The translations under genes were made by a program, and so were the position numbers. A stretch of DNA of 64,000 nucleotides from Tenrec ecaudatus (Eukaryota > Chordata > Mammalia > Afrosoricida > Tenrecidae). Positions within the stretch are counted from its first letter, which is position 1, and the number at the start of each line of letters is the position of its first letter. Below the pieces are notes generated by a model, which was not told the origin of the DNA, searched no databases, and saw only the letters and a list, made by a program, of their open reading frames with translations. Of this stretch, positions 37,501 to 43,071 are shown piece by piece. Location of the stretch: positions 121,865,937 through 121,929,936 of the forward strand of contig NC_134538.1 in NCBI RefSeq assembly GCF_050624435.1, in the 5' to 3' direction.

Positions 37501-40500
37501 AATCCAGAAACTCTCTAAAACCTATTGTGGAGTCGATTATGACTCATAGTGAACATAAAAAAACAGAGTGGAGCTGCCCTGTGGTAAGTACATAATCTGT
37601 TGTCAATTTGAGACTTATGAGTGAAGGGGTGGAGTTTAGCCTGTCAATCAGGTCAGAGCTTGATGACCTCATTTGGAGGCGCTAAGGAGATAAATAGCTC
37701 ATTGGAGGCGGGGCACACGCTTACTCCCTGGGAAACATTGCAGCTGACAAGACACATGGAGCTACGCTAGTGTCCTGAGCTGGAGGAGCCACGTGGAGAC
37801 CTTTGCCAGTGCTAAGATGCTTACAACACCCTTGGGTCCACAAGATTTCCTACCCACTGGCCTGTGATCTTCCTGCATTCGGCATCATTGCATGTGTTTT
37901 GTGAGTCTGAAGAGGACTTTATAGACTGGTATCGGCCATATGGCTAATATTGGACTTAGGGACTTGATCTGGACTGGACTGGGATGTTTTCTTAACGTAC
38001 AATTACCCTTTATATAAAGCTCTTTCTTCTGCACACGTGTGAGTCTCCCTGGATTTGTTTCTCTAGTCTGCCCAGACTGACACATGCCCCATACGATTCC
38101 CAGACTGACCTTTCGGAAAGCAGACTGCCACATCTTTCTCTGGTGGAGCGGCTGGTAGGCTTGAACTTCTGACCTCTTTGTTAGCAGATAGGCACTTAAG
38201 CACTGTGCCACCAGGGCTCCTTAGAAAGTCTATATGATCAATAATAGAAACTTCAGAAACAATTTTATAACTTTTCTTAATCCTTTCTCTTTTTTGGGTG
38301 TCAATCTGTTTCTGGAATGGCCTATGCTCTGGCATGGGAGTTGGCATAGAAGAGGGCATGGCCATGTCCCCAGTCAATGAAACCTCCCCTCCTGACCCGC
38401 ACAGTGACAAGAGAAGGCACGGTACACACACACCTGACCCCAAGCTGGCCTGATGGGTGAGGGCTGGTAGGCAGGCCCATAAATTGCAATGAGAGTAGGG
38501 AGGGGCCGTAAACCTCCGGGACAATGCTGCCTCACTGGGGTCCTTCTGACCCTACCCATCCCCTGTCCCTCAGCATCTTATGTGGGTGAACAGCCCAGAG
38601 AGAGGGTAGGCTGCCTCAGACTCCCATCATGCCTGCCGGTCCCCAGGAGGAACATTCCTGGGGAGGGCCTTGAGTTGGGGAATCCAGAAAAGTGTGTGGC
38701 TTTTCCTCCTCCTTGGAACCCCCCATCACAGCCTGGGACCCATGCTTAGCACCCACCATGTGTAACCCCTTGTCCACCCCAGAAAGGGGGGCTGGCAGTC
38801 TCTTGGAGGGCCTTGGGGCCAGTCCCTGCCACCTAGCTTGTTTGCAGACAAGAACTGGGGCTAAAAATAGACGTGAGAGGTAGAAGTTGGCTGGTGTGGG
38901 GAAGGAGGGAGCAGAGAACCCACCCGGGAGCTCCCAGGGAGAGATTCCTTAAGGAAGTCTTACACTGCTAGTTAGCTACTAAAATCCCTGGGCTTCGGAC
39001 TGGGACTCGGGGAAACTAGTAGACTCCTCTCGTTGTCAGTCCCTTAACAAGTGCTTGCAGGCAGAGCTTGAACTTCATTTGACCCTTGGTGTTGCCAGAG
39101 TTGAGGACTGTCCCACTGCTGATGATTCATCTGCTCAGAGAGAAAACTTCCCTAATTTCGCTGAATCCTTGGGCATCGTTCCTCTGTCATGTAAACTCCT
39201 CGCCTGGTGCTGATGCCTCTTCACTGTCACGCTCCATCCACAGTCAACAGCTGCCAAGGTGCCTGACTGGCTTCCTCGATCCTTCTTCCTTCCCCTTCTC
39301 TTCCCCTGCAATCCTTTCTTGGTCTGTTGCCATACGATATTTCAAAAACAAGACTCATATTATTTCTCTGTGTTCTGCCCCAAACCCTTTAGTGCCTCCC
39401 CAAAGTCGTCTACATTAGCTGATACATTCTTTGCTGTCACTCTATAGTCTCTTAAACAAGATGATGACCTCAACCCATCACATGTTCCAATACCCCACAC
39501 TTTCTTCCTGGAATTGGCAACATGTTAGGAGTAAATATTTAGCCCCGTCATTGTTGGATGGTCTGTCTCTCCCCGCAGGCTGTAAGGGGCACGGCAGCAG
39601 GGGCTGCCTGTTTTGCTCAGTGGGCGCACACCTGGCTGGTGCCCAAGGAGTCTGGTAGCCTAGTGGGTCACACATTGGGCTGCTAACCACGAGGTCAACA
39701 GTTAGAACCCACCAGCAGCTCCTTGGGAGAAAGAGAGACTTTCTGCTCCCGTAAAAACTGACAGCCTCAGAAATGCACAGGGGACGCAGAGTGCCTGACA
39801 GCGTTGCTGTAAGTTGGAAAAGGCTCAAAGGCAATGACGGTGGAGCGGCCTCCGAGTAGACTTCTTCCAACAATACATCTTATTGTTCCTTCACCCTCAT
39901 AGAAGATTCCAGTGGAACTGGATCTCTTTCATGTTTAACGGGCATCTTTCTTTCTCGCTATTGTGGACTCCACGACCGGTTGAGGCAGGATTGTGTTATG
40001 GTGAAAAAGCCCAGGCAAACGTCTGAGATCTTGAGTTCAAATGACAACTCAGCTACAACTACTACTGCTGCTTACCGCTACACGATGGGAATCTATTCGT
40101 TCCTGCTTCATAATGTAGGTGGAAGATGGACTTTCGACTCTCATAAAGAGCCATGATTGCAATGAGCAACGTAGAACACCCCCACCCCCACCCCAAGGGG
40201 GGACGAACAACAGAAACATAGGTGAAGGGAGACAGGGGCTCGTGTCAGATATGAAAATAACAATTATTTATAATTTATCAAGGGTGCATGAGGGTGGGAG
40301 GACGGGGGAGGGAGGGGGAAAGAGGAGCTGAGAGCAAGGGCTCAAGTAGAAAGAAAATGCTTTGCAAATGATGATGGCAACATATGCACAAATGTGCTTG
40401 ATTCACTTGATGTATGGATTGTTGTAAGAGCTTTTAGAGACAGTTCTACCCTGTCCTGTAGGGTTGCTATGAGGTGGCATCAACTCGATGGCGGTGAGTG

Positions 40501-43015
40501 TTAGTGAGTGACGCTCAATGAGCCAGGAAAAAGATCGATGCCCTCCGTGTATGCTCACTATTAGTTGATGTTGGGCCACCTTGTGCTAGGCTCTTGATAG
40601 ACCTGCCTCTACTGTTTGAACAGCCCTACGTGAAAGTGCTGGTGACTCCATTCTGGTCTCAAGAAGGCTCAGGTACCTACAGTTCGTAAGCAGTGCAGTG
40701 GGAGCCTAGTCCGGATTCTGTGCATTCAGAGTCTGGTTTTTCTCACCATCTCTACACCATAAGCTCTCGCGTTATTTTTACCCCTAGGAGTTTTCTCTGT
40801 GCTTCAAAAGTATATTTTCCGAGACAGCTATTCTGATGTTCTCCTGGTCTGATATCTTCTCCATTATATGTTAGTTTTATTTTTTGTGTACTTTGAGCTT
40901 TAGGTTTGTGAGTATTTGATATGAAATGCTTGATACAATACCTTCCTCCCTGTTGAATTCCTGTAGATTTGCTGTTTGGCCAAATAATGTTCACGATTTT
41001 GTTTCTAGAAGTTAGTTCAAGTGGATTCCAAAAGCTAGGGTACATGCCAGGTCAGGCACACCACATGAGTTTGCATCCGTTGAGATGGTACAGAAGTCGC
41101 AAACATTTCTTAGTTGTTTGATAAACTAACCTTTGTGCTCCAATTTGTTTCCTCCTTCAGCAAAATGGTCCTTATCCATCAGCTGTTAGCCTTCGTGAAG
41201 TTTGAAGCTCTTCGGCTCCACGTTCTCTTGTCCATCTTGCTGTAGTATTGCAAACTAAGTGTTGACATTGACCTGTCACTTGAAATTACCTCCAACTGTG
41301 GTGAAAGCTGAGAAAACAATGAACGAGACTGGCAGTGCAGTCCCTGAGAGATGCAGGGAGTCTTGTTAGGGAACTGACATACAAGGCTGGTCCTGCGTGT
41401 CTGCAGGACTGATGCATTTCTCCACCACCTCAGCGGGAGGCAGCGATCAATTGTTATGGTTGGCTGAGCAAAAAATACTGCATGCCAGGACTCGGAGTGC
41501 CAGGGCCGGCTCATGCACAAGTCCATCAGAGTGACTTAGCAGGTCAAAGCGGTCTTCCCCAAGTGAGGAGGACGGTGTCCCTTCAACAGGGGTCGCGACC
41601 ACTTTGGGGGCTGAACGACCCTTTCACAGGGGTCACCTGACTCATAGCAGTAGCAAAATGACAATGATGAAGTAGCAATGAAAATAAATTTATGGTTGGG
41701 GGGGCACCACCACATGAGGAACTCTCTTAAAGAGTCACGGCCTGAGGAAGGTGGAGAACCACTGCCTTCAAGATCCTACATTGTAAAACACATTTTCGTT
41801 AAGCGGGCCTCGTGCTCTTTCTGCCTAGGTGGGGCACAGGTGAAGGGACTAACACATTATGTACTTATCATATATTAACTATACTATACTTGTATTGGTC
41901 GTACAAAGAGGGAAACCCGGCCCTCATCCTCAAGGAACAGCAGGTTGGCCCTCGGTGCCACGCATTGAGCGCAGTGATTAACTTCATCCGACCCTCCCTC
42001 TTGGAGACTGCAGGTGGCTGACTGCCCCGCTCCTCCTCTGGGCCCTCTCACCCTAGGCTTTCACACTCTGCACATGGCGCTTGGTGTCCAGTGCCTGCCT
42101 TTGCATAACCTGCTGCATTACATTGATGATGGGGTGCTGCTCCTTACAGAGACAGCGGTCACAAGGCTCATGAAAGGTAAGAGGCTTGAAGTGTCCAGAG
42201 TACCAGTTCCGATCTGAGCATTGCCAGGGCTGGGGTCACGGATCTACAACCTGTGCAGTGCGTGGGGCCTGGCTCCTCTCAGAAGGGCCCAGAACGTGGT
42301 TCAATGTACTCTGCTGCTATCACCTTGAAAGTCTTAATTATTTCTGGCAAAGGGGCCCTCGACCCTCCCCTTGCACAGGGCCCGGCAACTTGCAGAGGCA
42401 ATGTTGCCAAGTGCAGATAGTTTCCTGTAAACATGCTCTGTCCTAAGGAGACCAATCTCACATGCCAGAGTCCTTCAGGAGGCCTCCTGGAGGCACTTGA
42501 TCTCTGTCACGCGATTGGAGTGCTTTTGTTCAGGAGGGCCTCTGAGACTCAGACTCTGCACTCATTTCTCAGCACAGTATTATCAAAGAAGGAAATGGCT
42601 AGTTTCAAGTGATTCGTTCTATTTGAAACGTGAATTTCAAATGCCAGAAGAATGAATGAGAGATGCAGGGCGTACTTGCCTTTGCACTTCAAGTTCAGGT
42701 CTGTGGTGGAAGTAGTCTCACCGTGACTGTGGTGGTATTTTACAGATGAGTTTTACTACTGCAGAGTAGAGCATTTACCCGTCCTCAGCCTGCCTTTTGA
42801 CTGATGTCAGTCAACGCAATTGCTTTGGACTGGCAGCATGTTACAAAAGATGCTCACTTAACAACTCCTGTTTACTCAGAGGGACAAAGACGCAAAGGTT
42901 TTCAATGTGCTGCTCCATTTTATCTTGAGAATGCAAGGTCGCTCTGTGTAGTATGAGCGTGGACCACTGAGGTGCCACTAACTGAAGGTATTTAAATGGA
43001 GATTTGCTTCTTTTG

Positions 43016-43071
<56 letters not shown>

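Larger units (their letters stand above)
38223..42056. other. Right part of GSAP intron 12
   Basis: Outside the SINE, L1 and SPIN pieces listed, the sequence is unassigned; short C-rich tracts occur near 40180. Confidence 0.5.
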
